Assembly: GCA_020634885.1 (NCBI GenBank) | Contig: JACKAW010000007.1 | Location: forward strand, 1 to 64,000 | Direction: 5' to 3' | DNA from: Anaerolineales bacterium | GTDB taxonomy: Bacteria > Chloroflexota > Anaerolineae > Anaerolineales > Villigracilaceae | DNA length: 64,000 nucleotides | Shown: piece after piece, positions 27,461 to 35,298 of the stretch | How the letters are laid out: every line of letters begins with the position of its first letter | How positions within the stretch are numbered: position 1 is the stretch's first letter | Made by a program: the position numbers and the translations under genes | The notes under the pieces: generated by a model | The model's database searches: none | What the model was told of the DNA's origin: nothing | The model's input: only the letters and a program-made list of their open reading frames with translations

Positions 27461-27489
27461 ATTGTAGGACGTTCAAAGTGACGGGTCAA
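27461..27489 (-). promoter_or_regulatory. promoter of the glyA-gcvT fusion gene
   Basis: On the minus strand TTGACC (27489-27484), 17-bp spacer, TACAAT (27466-27461). This predicts a leader of about 97 nt, in which I see no recognisable glycine or THF riboswitch. Confidence 0.75.
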
Positions 27490-27537
27490 GTTAAAAATGA
27501 CTTCTGTCCAGATTTTTTATTTTCTTGCATTCCTTTA

Positions 27538-27566
27538 TTGACATTCCCCCCTCCCTCAGGTAGAAT
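27538..27566 (+). promoter_or_regulatory. promoter of tRNA-Ala pair
   Basis: TTGACA-N17-TAGAAT, ending 21 bases before the first tRNA. It is the best consensus promoter in the window. Confidence 0.85.
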
Positions 27567-27587
27567 AGCCATCGCCTTTTGAACGAC

Positions 27588-27660
27588 GGGCCTGTAGCGC
27601 AGTTGGGAGCGCGCCTCAATCGCACTGAGGAGGTCAGGGGTTCGAATCCCCTCAGGTCCA
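27588..27660 (+). tRNA. tRNA-Ala(CGC)
   Basis: Full cloverleaf: acceptor GGGCCTG/CAGGTCC, D stem GCGC/GCGC, anticodon stem CCTCA/TGAGG with loop ATCGCAC (anticodon CGC), T arm AGGGG-TTCGAAT-CCCCT. CCA is not encoded. Confidence 0.95.
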
Positions 27661-27684
27661 CAGCGTTCAGACAAATATATTCCT

Positions 27685-27760
27685 GGGCCCATAGCGCAGT
27701 TGGGAGCGCGTCTCAATGGCATTGAGAAGGTCGGGGGTTCGAATCCCCCTGGGTCCACCA
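27685..27760 (+). tRNA. tRNA-Ala(GGC)
   Basis: Cloverleaf with acceptor GGGCCCA/TGGGTCC, anticodon stem TCTCA/TGAGA and loop ATGGCAT (anticodon GGC), T arm GGGGG-TTCGAAT-CCCCC. CCA is encoded. Cotranscribed with the preceding tRNA-Ala. Confidence 0.95.
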
Positions 27761-27768
27761 CAATGTAG

Positions 27769-27794
27769 GGACGGGTTTTATACCCGTCCTTTTT
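27769..27794 (+). terminator. terminator of tRNA-Ala operon
   Basis: An 8-bp stem GGACGGGT/ACCCGTCC, 5-nt loop, then five T. Confidence 0.85.
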
Positions 27795-27797
27795 GTA

Positions 27798-28132
27798 AAA
27801 GTGATGGCAGGAGTAGTAGGTCGTCTCGTCAGCGAGTTGGGAAGTTGAGGTGGAAGCCCAGCAGCCGTGCCCACGAGAGCACTTAAAAAGACCGAACTCG
27901 CCTGACCGCTCGCAAGAGCAACTGCGTTGGTGAATCAAGTAGTCTGCGCCGGGTATGCCCGTTACAGCGTTCAAAGAGCGTTGGTTAGTTATGTAGTTGG
28001 TTAGTCAAATAGTCGGTTGGTCGCAAGATAAACAGACGAAGGACTCCCAAACCATGTGGCTAAGTGACGAATTCGGGTGGTACCGCGGAGAGAACTCTTC
28101 GTCCCTGATGTGGATGAAGGGTTTTTTGTTTT
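27798..28132 (+). promoter_or_regulatory. T-box leader (tRNA-Leu sensing) of leuS
   Basis: The T-box consensus GGGTGGTACCGCGG is at 28075-28088. A terminator hairpin CTTCGTCC/GGATGAAG with six T follows (28097-28127). Stem I features are visible: GCAGGAGTAGTAGG at 27806-27820, a distal GGTGGAAGCC, and a specifier-loop sequence GAACTCGCC in which CTC (27897-27899) reads Leu. Uncharged tRNA-Leu would stabilise the antiterminator and allow leuS transcription. A 43-nt run of GGTTAGT-like repeats (27980-28022) separates stem I from the T-box. Confidence 0.9.
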
Positions 28133-28137
28133 AAGCG

Positions 28138-28215
28138 AGGACAACAGCCCAAAGCAATCCCCTACATAGACTAGAGATTGCTTCGGCGGGACGAACACCG
28201 CCTCGCAATGACAAT
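28138..28215. repeat. extragenic dyad repeat
   Basis: Contains AGATTGCTTCGGCGGG and CCGCCTCGCAATGAC, a partly palindromic extragenic motif that resembles dispersed intergenic repeats. No gene function seen. Confidence 0.4.
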
Positions 28216-28230
28216 AAAAAGGAGGCACGC

Positions 28231-28302
28231 ATGAACGGTATACAAATTTTTTGGAAGCAGGGTCCACTTCTTGCGGGTCTTCTTTGTTTGCGTGTATCGT
28301 AG
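28231..28302 (+). CDS. possible 23-residue leucine-rich leader peptide
   Basis: A short ORF with an AAAAAGGAGG Shine-Dalgarno nine bases before ATG, encoding a 23-residue peptide that ends PLLAGLLCLRVS. Five of the eight residues 13-20 are Leu. It lies between the T-box terminator and leuS. It could be a leader peptide sensing leucine supply, or simply an accidental ORF behind a good ribosome site. Not a known gene. Confidence 0.35.
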   Translation: MNGIQIFWKQGPLLAGLLCLRVS

Positions 28303-28359
28303 GTCAGGCTATGTGCCCGTAGGGCATTTAGACTGGAAAGTTTTCAATAACAAATACAT

Positions 28360-28378
28360 GGCGGGTTAGAAACCCGCC
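28360..28378. repeat. short hairpin before leuS
   Basis: GGCGGGTT/AACCCGCC stem with a 3-nt loop and no T run. Belongs to the small GC-palindromes scattered in gaps of this window. Confidence 0.5.
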
Positions 28379-28403
28379 CTACAAGAATTATTACGAGGTA
28401 AGA

Positions 28404-31235
28404 ATGGTTACAACAAAAAACAAAAAAGAAGAAACAAAAAAGAAACCCGCTGCGAAGAAGGCTGTAAAGCCGACCGCAAAGAAAACTACGGTAAAGAAGA
28501 AGGTAGTGAAGGCAACCGTAAAAAAGACGGTAAAGCCAGTTGCCAAAAAGGCGGTAAAGAAGGTTGTGGCGAAAAAGCCCACAGCCAAAGCAACGGTCAA
28601 AAAGGCGAGTCAGCCTAAAGTCAAGAAAGAAGCGGTGAAATCCAAGGCTACAGCGTCCCCGAAGGCGATCATTCCTGCGCCACAGGCTGCCATTACACCT
28701 GTGACTGAGAAGCCCAAAGCCATCGTCCCTGTGGAGAAAAAGAAAAAGGCAATTGAGGAGAATAAAGTGAAGGATCTGTCTTATAACCCCGGCAGTATTG
28801 AAAAAAAATGGCAGTCAAAATGGGATGCTGATCAACTTTACCGCTCAAAAATTGATCACAGCAAAAAGAAATTTTATGCATTGACGATGCTGCCCTATCC
28901 CAGCGGTGACCTGCACATCGGTCACTGGTATGCGATGACGCCTTCGGACGCGCGCGCGCGTTACATGCGCATGAAGGGATTCAACGTGTTGTTCCCGATG
29001 GGCTTCGATGCGTTTGGTCTGCCTGCGGAGAACGCCGCCATCAAGAGCGGAATTCACCCGATGGTGCGCACCCGTGACAATATCGTCCGTATGCGCGGAC
29101 AACTGCGCTCGATGGGCGCGATGTTCGATTGGGAACGCGAGATGGTTTCGTGCGAACCGGAATATTACAAGTGGACGGAGTGGTTCTTCATCCAGTTGTA
29201 CAAACACGGGCTGGCGTATCGCAAAATGTCGCCAGTGGATTTCTGTCCGAACTGCAATACGACGCTGGCACGCGAGCAGGTTTGGGGCGACGACCGTCAC
29301 TGCGAACGCTGTGAAACGCCAGTGATCAAAAAGGATTTGGAACAGTGGTTCTTCAAGACCACCCAATACGCAGATGAGCTGTTGCGCTTCGACGGCATAG
29401 ACTGGCCCCAAACGGTGAAGACCCTGCAAACGAATTGGATTGACCGCAGTGAAGGCGCTTCGGTGATCTTCAAGACCGAAATTGGCAACCACGATGTAGA
29501 GATCTTCACCACCCGCCCAGACACGCTGTGGGGTGCGACCTTTATGGTCTTCTCGCCGGAACATCCGTTGGTGGATGAGATCACGACTGCCGAAAACAAA
29601 GCCGCGGTGAACGAATATAAAGTGCAAGCCGCGAGACAATCGGATATTCAGCGCGGTGCGTTGGATAAGGAAAAGACCGGCGTGTTCACCGGCGGGTACG
29701 CCATCAACCCGGTCAATGGTGCGCGCATTCCGATCTGGATCGCAGATTATGTTTTGATGTCTTACGGCACGGGCGCGATCATGGCTGTGCCCGCGCACGA
29801 TGAGCGCGACTTTGCCTTTGCCAAAAAGTATGACCTGCCCATTATCCCCGTGATCCTGCCTGAAGGTCAGAATGAAGCGGTGGTCGGTGACGTTGCTTTT
29901 ATTGGCGCGGGTGTCATGGTCAATTCTGGCATATTGGACGGTACCCCCGTCAATACCGAAAAGGGACGCAAAAATCCGAGCATAGCCAAAGTGATCGACT
30001 GGCTGCAAGAAAAAGGTGTAGGCAAAGAGTCGGTCAACTATCGCTACCGTGACTGGTTGATCTCGCGCCAGCGTTATTGGGGGTCGCCCATCCCAATGGT
30101 GAACTGCCCCACCCACGGCTGGAATCCCGTCCCCGACGACCAATTACCTGTAACCCTGCCCGAAGATGTCGAGTGGAAGCCGACCGGCGAATCTCCACTG
30201 AAACTGCACCCGACCTGGAAGCACACCACCTGCCCCGTCTGCAACGGACCCGCCGAGCGTGAGACCGACACAATGGATACCTTCATGTGTTCGTCGTGGT
30301 ACCACCTGCGTTATCTCTCGCCAAAATTTGACCAAGGTCCGTTCAGCGAAGAAGAATACAACTACTGGATGCCCGTGGATACCTACACCGGCGGCATTGA
30401 ACATGCCACCATGCACCTGCTGTATACGCGCTTCTTCCACAAAGCCTTGCGCGACATGGGCATCACCGAAGGTCACGAACCGATGACGCAGCTGCGCAAC
30501 CAGGGCATGGTGTTGGGCGAAGACAACGAAAAGATGTCGAAGAGTCGCGGCAACGTTATTGCACCCGACGTGCTGGTAGATAAATACGGCGCCGATACCG
30601 TCCGTGCTTACATCATGTTCTTTGCGCGTTGGGAGATGGGCGCACCGTGGGACTCGAAAGGCATTGAAGGCGCCGCCCGCTGGATCCGCCGTGTGTGGAC
30701 TCTATTCACGGATCAAACCGGACCTGTAACTGCCTCTGACGAAACGAAAAAGAATCTACGCCGAAAGGTTCACCAAACCTTGAAGCGCGTCACCCGCGAT
30801 TTCGAAAATTTCGATTTCAATACCATCGTCTCTTCGCTGATGGAACTGTTAAACGAAATGTACAAAGCCCGCGAAGCCGGAGCCGCCGGTTCAGACGAGT
30901 GGAAGGAAGCGCAGGAAATCTACTTGAAGCTGATGGCTCCTGTCACCCCGCACGTCGCCGAAGAGTTGTGGACCGAGCACCTCGGCAAACCGTACTCCAT
31001 CCATCAGCAGGAATGGCCTCGTGTGGATGAAGCCGCCGCCAAGGAAGACGTGGTCGAGATCCCCGTCCAGATCAACGGCAAAGTCCGCGACCGCATCAAA
31101 GTGGATGCCGACGCCAGCGAGGAAGATATCAAGGCGGCAGTGCTGGCAAGCGAAACCGTTCAAAAACAACTGGAAGGCAAAGAACCAAAGAAAGTGATCG
31201 TGGTCAAAGGCAAACTGGTTAGCCTAGTTGTATAA
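28404..31235 (+). CDS. leuS: leucyl-tRNA synthetase with Lys-rich N-terminal extension
   Basis: 943 residues, about 120 longer than usual. Residues 1-121 are a Lys/Ala/Val/Pro-rich tail (e.g. KKPAAKKAVKPTAKK), like histone H1 or HU C-terminal tails, probably a nucleic-acid-binding arm. The catalytic body follows: LTMLPYPSGDLHIGHWYAM (HIGH near 171), a zinc-like CPNC...CERCE element, the CP1 editing domain, KMSKS near 710, the anticodon-binding domain and a C-terminal domain. A GTG at 28767, six bases after GAGGAG, is in frame and would produce an ordinary 822-residue enzyme without the tail. Expression is under T-box control. Confidence 0.95.
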   Translation: MVTTKNKKEETKKKPAAKKAVKPTAKKTTVKKKVVKATVKKTVKPVAKKAVKKVVAKKPTAKATVKKASQPKVKKEAVKSKATASPKAIIPAPQAAITPVTEKPKAIVPVEKKKKAIEENKVKDLSYNPGSIEKKWQSKWDADQLYRSKIDHSKKKFYALTMLPYPSGDLHIGHWYAMTPSDARARYMRMKGFNVLFPMGFDAFGLPAENAAIKSGIHPMVRTRDNIVRMRGQLRSMGAMFDWEREMVSCEPEYYKWTEWFFIQLYKHGLAYRKMSPVDFCPNCNTTLAREQVWGDDRHCERCETPVIKKDLEQWFFKTTQYADELLRFDGIDWPQTVKTLQTNWIDRSEGASVIFKTEIGNHDVEIFTTRPDTLWGATFMVFSPEHPLVDEITTAENKAAVNEYKVQAARQSDIQRGALDKEKTGVFTGGYAINPVNGARIPIWIADYVLMSYGTGAIMAVPAHDERDFAFAKKYDLPIIPVILPEGQNEAVVGDVAFIGAGVMVNSGILDGTPVNTEKGRKNPSIAKVIDWLQEKGVGKESVNYRYRDWLISRQRYWGSPIPMVNCPTHGWNPVPDDQLPVTLPEDVEWKPTGESPLKLHPTWKHTTCPVCNGPAERETDTMDTFMCSSWYHLRYLSPKFDQGPFSEEEYNYWMPVDTYTGGIEHATMHLLYTRFFHKALRDMGITEGHEPMTQLRNQGMVLGEDNEKMSKSRGNVIAPDVLVDKYGADTVRAYIMFFARWEMGAPWDSKGIEGAARWIRRVWTLFTDQTGPVTASDETKKNLRRKVHQTLKRVTRDFENFDFNTIVSSLMELLNEMYKAREAGAAGSDEWKEAQEIYLKLMAPVTPHVAEELWTEHLGKPYSIHQQEWPRVDEAAAKEDVVEIPVQINGKVRDRIKVDADASEEDIKAAVLASETVQKQLEGKEPKKVIVVKGKLVSLVV

Positions 31236-31246
31236 ACAAGCAAGAC

Positions 31247-31284
31247 AAAATCCCTGAAGGTTCTTAACCTTCAGGGATTTTTAT
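31247..31284 (+). terminator. leuS terminator
   Basis: A 16-bp perfect stem (31247-31262 with 31266-31281), 3-nt loop and T run. Confidence 0.93.
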
Positions 31285-31385
31285 AATTATGGGAAAATTA
31301 TGTAGAAACTTTCAAGAAGGCATGTTTGTAATCATAAATTAATACAACACGTCTATAGTCAGTAAAACAAAATCAGGAGAAAAAA

Positions 31386-31877
31386 ATGGAAACACCCAAA
31401 CGATATCATCCCGCACTTGTTACCTTGCATTGGCTTGTTGTAATCGTTATGTTGAGCGCAGGCTTGCTTTCTGAATCGGGCGGCGACTCACCCGTGAACA
31501 TTCACATGCGCCTCGGCTTCATCTTGTTCGTTTTGATGGTCATCCGCGTCATTGTCCGATTCTCCACCAAACGCCCCGCCCCATTGGATGCCGGTAACTC
31601 ATTCTTCAACAAGATCGGCGAATTGACGCATCTCGGTCTGTACCTGGCTACCTTCTTTATTTTAGGCTTGGGCGGACTGATCGCCTATAACCGCAATTTA
31701 TTTGCCTACATGGCAGATAATACTGTGCAAATTACCCGAGCCGGTTTCCTGGGTGATATTCACCACCTCGGTTTCATCCTCGCCATCGGGCTTGTCACTT
31801 TACATGTTGGCGCGGCTCTCTATCACCAGTTCGACATCAAAGATAATATCCTCGCCCGCATGTGGTACGGAAAATAA
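31386..31877 (+). CDS. cytochrome b561-family protein
   Basis: 163 residues with four TM helices and heme-ligand histidines in the expected places: YHPALVTLHWLVV (helix 1), NIHMRLGFILF (helix 2), LTHLGLYLATFF (helix 3) and IHHLGFILAIGLVTLHVGAALYH (helix 4). The pattern is that of CybB-type di-heme b561, which moves electrons between quinol or superoxide and other carriers in the inner membrane. AGGAGAAAAAA precedes the ATG. Single-gene unit with its own terminator. Confidence 0.85.
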   Translation: METPKRYHPALVTLHWLVVIVMLSAGLLSESGGDSPVNIHMRLGFILFVLMVIRVIVRFSTKRPAPLDAGNSFFNKIGELTHLGLYLATFFILGLGGLIAYNRNLFAYMADNTVQITRAGFLGDIHHLGFILAIGLVTLHVGAALYHQFDIKDNILARMWYGK

Positions 31878-31891
31878 TACAAAAAAACATC

Positions 31892-31925
31892 AAATGCCCC
31901 TGAGATTTTCAGGGGCATTTTTCTT
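31892..31925 (+). terminator. intrinsic terminator
   Basis: A 12-bp perfect stem (31892-31903 with 31909-31920), 5-nt loop and T run. It ends just before the lutA -10 box. Confidence 0.92.
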
Positions 31926-31930
31926 GGTCG

Positions 31931-31936
31931 TATAAT
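31931..31936 (+). promoter_or_regulatory. -10 box of leaderless lutA
   Basis: TATAAT ends six bases before the lutA ATG, and no Shine-Dalgarno can exist because the preceding bases belong to a terminator. A leaderless mRNA is predicted. Confidence 0.6.
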
Positions 31937-31942
31937 TTGACC

Positions 31943-32668
31943 ATGCCCACCGTCCAACTCTTTATCACCTGCCTCACCGATTCATTCTTCCCCGAAACGG
32001 GAGAAGCCGTCGTAAAGATTCTCAACCGCCTCGGCATTGACGTGGACTTCGCCCCCGACCAAACCTGCTGTGGGCAGCCCCAATTCAACGCCGGTTTGCG
32101 GACGGATGCGCGGGCAATTGCAGAACACACCATTAATTTATTCGAGCAGGCAGGGGGAGATATCGTCACGCCTTCCGGCTCATGCGCCCATCATTTCAAG
32201 CACAATCTTCTGGAACTCTTTGAAGGAGACCCTGAATGGCATCCGCGTGCAGAGGCATTTGGAAAACGAGTCTACGAATTCACCGAATACCTCGTGGATA
32301 AACTCCACGTCACCGACCTCGGCGCAAAATGGGACGGACTGCTCACCTACCATCCCTCCTGCCACACCCTGCGCGGACTGAACGTAGACAGGCAGCCACG
32401 CGCACTTTTACAAAACGTGAAAGGCGCAACGCTGGTCGAACTACCCAACGCCCACGAATGCTGCGGCTTCGGCGGCGTGATGTCTGTCGAGCACCCCGAA
32501 CTCTCGGCGGAGTGGTTGAAGCGCAAAATTTCCAATCTCGAAGCAACGCAAGCCCCCACTCTCGTCATCACCGATGCAGGCTGTCTCATGCATATCATGG
32601 GCGGCTTGAAGCGGCAGGAGAAACAACAACGGGTTGTGCATATCGCCGAAGTCTTGGATCAAAGATGA
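31943..32668 (+). CDS. lutA: LutA/LldE-type (Fe-S) lactate utilisation subunit
   Basis: 241 residues with two CCG-type domains: an N-terminal FITCLTDSFFPETG...PDQTCCGQPQFNAG with TPSGSCAHH, and a C-terminal HPSCHTLRGL...HECCGFGGVMSVEHP with DAGCLMHI. In LutABC/LldEFG this subunit cooperates with LutB and LutC to oxidise L-lactate to pyruvate at the membrane. The stop overlaps the next start (ATGA). Confidence 0.92.
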   Translation: MPTVQLFITCLTDSFFPETGEAVVKILNRLGIDVDFAPDQTCCGQPQFNAGLRTDARAIAEHTINLFEQAGGDIVTPSGSCAHHFKHNLLELFEGDPEWHPRAEAFGKRVYEFTEYLVDKLHVTDLGAKWDGLLTYHPSCHTLRGLNVDRQPRALLQNVKGATLVELPNAHECCGFGGVMSVEHPELSAEWLKRKISNLEATQAPTLVITDAGCLMHIMGGLKRQEKQQRVVHIAEVLDQR

Positions 32669-33219
32669 AAGAGCCATCACCGTACAACTTTGTCAAAGTT
32701 GGCAATGGACGGATGGCGCTTAATCACCGTCCCGGCAGCAGGGATTTCAAACTCCTGCGCGAGTTGGGCTGTACGCATGTCATTACCTTGTTGAAGGAAA
32801 GCGAGTTTGCGCCGAAGATCGGCAGCCAGACCCAAAACGCCGGTATGGAATGGGTCTGGATTCCCGTACCCAATGGCAATTACCCACAAGGCGAGGTGCA
32901 TGAGAGATTATTAAACGCCATGCCACAACTCTCACAACTTTTAGACGATGGCAATTACTTGCTCATTCATTGTTCGGCAGGGATTCACCGTACCGGCACC
33001 GTCGCTTACGGGCTTCTGCGGTGGCGCGGCATGGCAAGCGAAGAAGCCATGCGCATCATTCATGAAATGCGCAAAGAAACAGCCGAAGGCATGATGGAAA
33101 AACGAAAACGCTGGGGCGATGAAAACGCCCGCCTTGCTGTAAAAAAGGAAAACTCATGGGTACGTTCCGTCAAAGAATCCGTCAATCAATTGAGAATGAA
33201 ACTCTCCAAACTGCATTAG
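32665..33219 (+). CDS. Cys-based protein phosphatase (dual-specificity type)
   Basis: 184 residues with the P-loop HCSAGIHRTG (CX5R, Cys near residue 104) and an upstream Asp candidate in the WIPVPNGNYP loop, so a tyrosine/dual-specificity-type phosphatase. The frame opens far upstream, but the ATG overlapping the lutA stop fits the family. Its last 64 bases overlap the start of lutB in another frame. Lying inside the lactate operon suggests a regulatory or metabolite-phosphate role, but the substrate is unknown. Confidence 0.82.
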   Translation: MKEPSPYNFVKVGNGRMALNHRPGSRDFKLLRELGCTHVITLLKESEFAPKIGSQTQNAGMEWVWIPVPNGNYPQGEVHERLLNAMPQLSQLLDDGNYLLIHCSAGIHRTGTVAYGLLRWRGMASEEAMRIIHEMRKETAEGMMEKRKRWGDENARLAVKKENSWVRSVKESVNQLRMKLSKLH

Positions 33220-35138
33220 ATAACAACACTGAGCGCAGACTCAAAGGCAAAGCCGCCGCTTTCGAATCCATCCCCGACTGGCGTGAGCGGCGTGTGCGCG
33301 CCCACAACATCCGCGCGGACGTAATCGAACGGCTGGACGAATCCCTGCATCAATTCATCGCCAACGCCCAAGCCAACGGCATCATCGTCCACCGCGCCAA
33401 AGATGCACACGAAGCCATCAATATCGTTTTAGAAATTTCCAAATCAATTACCAATCACCAATTACCAAGCACCCTCATCGCCAAATCCAAAAGCATGGTC
33501 AGCGAAGAGATCGAACTAAATCGCGCCCTCGAAACACACGGCATCAACGTCGTCGAAACGGACCTGGGCGAATACATCATCCAACTGCGCAAAGAGAAAC
33601 CCAGTCACATCATCACACCGGCGGCACACCTCAAAAAAGAACAAGTCGCCCAACTCTTTCACGAAAAACTTGGCATCCCATACACCGAAGACATCCCCAC
33701 CCTCACTGCCACCGCCCGTAAAGTTTTGAGGGAAGTCTTCCTCACCGCCGACATCGGCGTAAGCGGTGTCAACTTTGGCGTGGCAGAAACCGGCGGCATG
33801 TGCATTGTCACCAACGAAGGCAACGGGCGCATGGTTACAACAATTCCCAAAACGCATATCGCCCTTATGGGTATGGAACGCCTCGCGCCAAATCTCGACG
33901 ACCTTGCCTTGCTGCTCTCGCTGCTTCCACGTTCTGCCACCGGGCAAAAACTCACCGTCTACACCCAACTGATTCACAAACCCATGCCGGGTCAAACCCG
34001 TCATCTCATTCTCCTCGACAACGGACGCAGCAAACTGCGCAACTCGCCGCTCAAAGAAAGCCTCTACTGCATCCGCTGCGGCGCGTGCCTCAACGCCTGC
34101 CCTGTCTTCCGCGAACTCAGCGGGCACGCCTACATCGGGCGCGACCTTTCGATTGCGCCATATCCCGGTCCCATCGGCTCGGTCATCTCGCCGGGGCTGT
34201 TCGGCGAAAATTATGTTCAACTCGCGCAAGCCTCATCCCTGTGCGGCGCCTGCAAAGAAGCCTGCCCCGTAGATATTGACCTGCCCAAGTTGTTGACGAG
34301 AGTAAGAGCGGGGCAATCACCAATTACCAATCACCAATTACCAATCTCAGGCGGCGCAGGATTAACTTCATCTACAAAATTTTTCTTGAAGATGTACACC
34401 CGCCTCGTGACTCATCCGAAGCTGTTTGCCCTCTCTCAAAAGTTTGCTTCACTGACAACGCATCTCCTCTCGCCCCGCTCGCAGTGGATGCGCCTGCCCG
34501 CGTTTACCGGTTGGGGATACAGCAAAGACATGCCGCGTTTTGCGGGTAAAACATTTCGGGAGAGGTTTGCGAAATCGGAAATAATGAATAGGGAAATCAA
34601 GCCGCAAACCGCACCCGTAGAACAACCTGAAAACATTCCAACTTTCCAACCTTCCAACTTGACCGACCCATTCACCGCCGAACTTACCGCGCTCTCCGGC
34701 AACGTCCATCAAACCACAAGCCCAACCCAATCCATCATCGAATATCTACTATCGAATAACGTCAACCGCATTTATCTTCAACCCAACGTCCTCGACGAAT
34801 CTCTCTTGCACCAGGCAGGCATCGACTTCACCCACAACCCCGACCCGACTCTCACCGTCGGTGTGACAAAGGCTTGGGTTGGGCTGGCAGATACCGGGTC
34901 GGTTTTAGAGGCGGATGAAGAGTTATTTGGCTCGCTGTTGCCTGAAATCCATCTCACCGTTTTGCAGGCAGAAGACATCCTCCCATCCCTGCCCGATGCA
35001 ATCGATTTGGTCAAAGGAAAAAACGCCGTCTTCATCACGGGACCTTCGCGCACGGCAGATATTGAGATGACCTTGACCATCGGTGTGCATGGACCACGGG
35101 AACTACACATTTTTGTTGACGTTTCAAAACGCGGGTGA
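33156..35138 (+). CDS. lutB: fused LutB-LutC lactate utilisation protein
   Basis: 660 residues. Residues 1-300 are the LUD domain of LutB (VSGVNFGVAETGGMCIVTNEGNGRM). Two 4Fe-4S clusters follow: CIRCGACLNACPVF near 303 and CGACKEACPVD near 361. A variable linker (about 385-520) then leads to a shorter LutC-like LUD domain (about 520-660, VGVTKAWVGLADTGSVLEADEE and ITGPSRTADIEMTLTIGVHG). So all three Lut subunits are present, with B and C fused. The linker and an earlier loop contain in-frame AATTACC-type repeats encoding ITNHQLP. Confidence 0.9.
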   Translation: MGTFRQRIRQSIENETLQTALDNNTERRLKGKAAAFESIPDWRERRVRAHNIRADVIERLDESLHQFIANAQANGIIVHRAKDAHEAINIVLEISKSITNHQLPSTLIAKSKSMVSEEIELNRALETHGINVVETDLGEYIIQLRKEKPSHIITPAAHLKKEQVAQLFHEKLGIPYTEDIPTLTATARKVLREVFLTADIGVSGVNFGVAETGGMCIVTNEGNGRMVTTIPKTHIALMGMERLAPNLDDLALLLSLLPRSATGQKLTVYTQLIHKPMPGQTRHLILLDNGRSKLRNSPLKESLYCIRCGACLNACPVFRELSGHAYIGRDLSIAPYPGPIGSVISPGLFGENYVQLAQASSLCGACKEACPVDIDLPKLLTRVRAGQSPITNHQLPISGGAGLTSSTKFFLKMYTRLVTHPKLFALSQKFASLTTHLLSPRSQWMRLPAFTGWGYSKDMPRFAGKTFRERFAKSEIMNREIKPQTAPVEQPENIPTFQPSNLTDPFTAELTALSGNVHQTTSPTQSIIEYLLSNNVNRIYLQPNVLDESLLHQAGIDFTHNPDPTLTVGVTKAWVGLADTGSVLEADEELFGSLLPEIHLTVLQAEDILPSLPDAIDLVKGKNAVFITGPSRTADIEMTLTIGVHGPRELHIFVDVSKRG

Positions 35139-35144
35139 TACAAT
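35116..35144 (+). promoter_or_regulatory. promoter of tRNA-Glu
   Basis: TTGACG-N17-TACAAT. The -35 box and spacer lie inside the 3' end of lutB; the -10 starts right after the stop codon. Confidence 0.8.
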
Positions 35145-35172
35145 CTCGCCCGCGTTCCAAAAGACGCTAATT

Positions 35173-35245
35173 GCCCCCATCGTCTAGCGGCCCAGGACGG
35201 AGCCCTCTCAAGGCTCAAACCGGAGTTCGAGTCTCCGTGGGGGCA
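35173..35245 (+). tRNA. tRNA-Glu(CTC)
   Basis: Acceptor GCCCCCA/TGGGGGC, anticodon stem GAGCC/GGCTC with loop CTCTCAA (anticodon CTC), T arm CGGAG-TTCGAGT-CTCCG. CCA is not encoded. Confidence 0.95.
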
Positions 35246-35251
35246 CCTTAA

Positions 35252-35285
35252 AAAGGCAGTCACGTTTTGTGGCTGTCTTTTATTT
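35252..35285 (+). terminator. terminator of tRNA-Glu
   Basis: A 12-bp stem with two G-T pairs (35252-35263 with 35269-35280), followed by TATTTTG. Confidence 0.8.
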
Positions 35286-35298
35286 TGTAAAGGAACCC

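Noticed and set aside
27486..27974. 162-residue minus-strand ORF with GGFEPPTFSMPLRRAPNC and GIRTPDLLSAIEARSQ
   Set aside because: These peptides are the antisense translation of the two tRNA-Ala genes and the T-box leader, a well-known false annotation.
28845..30143. 432-residue minus-strand ORF
   Set aside because: Lies wholly antisense to leuS, with shadow-type composition rich in His/Arg/Val and no family features.
33516..34229. 237-residue minus-strand ORF
   Set aside because: Antisense shadow of lutB; no ribosome site or recognisable motif.
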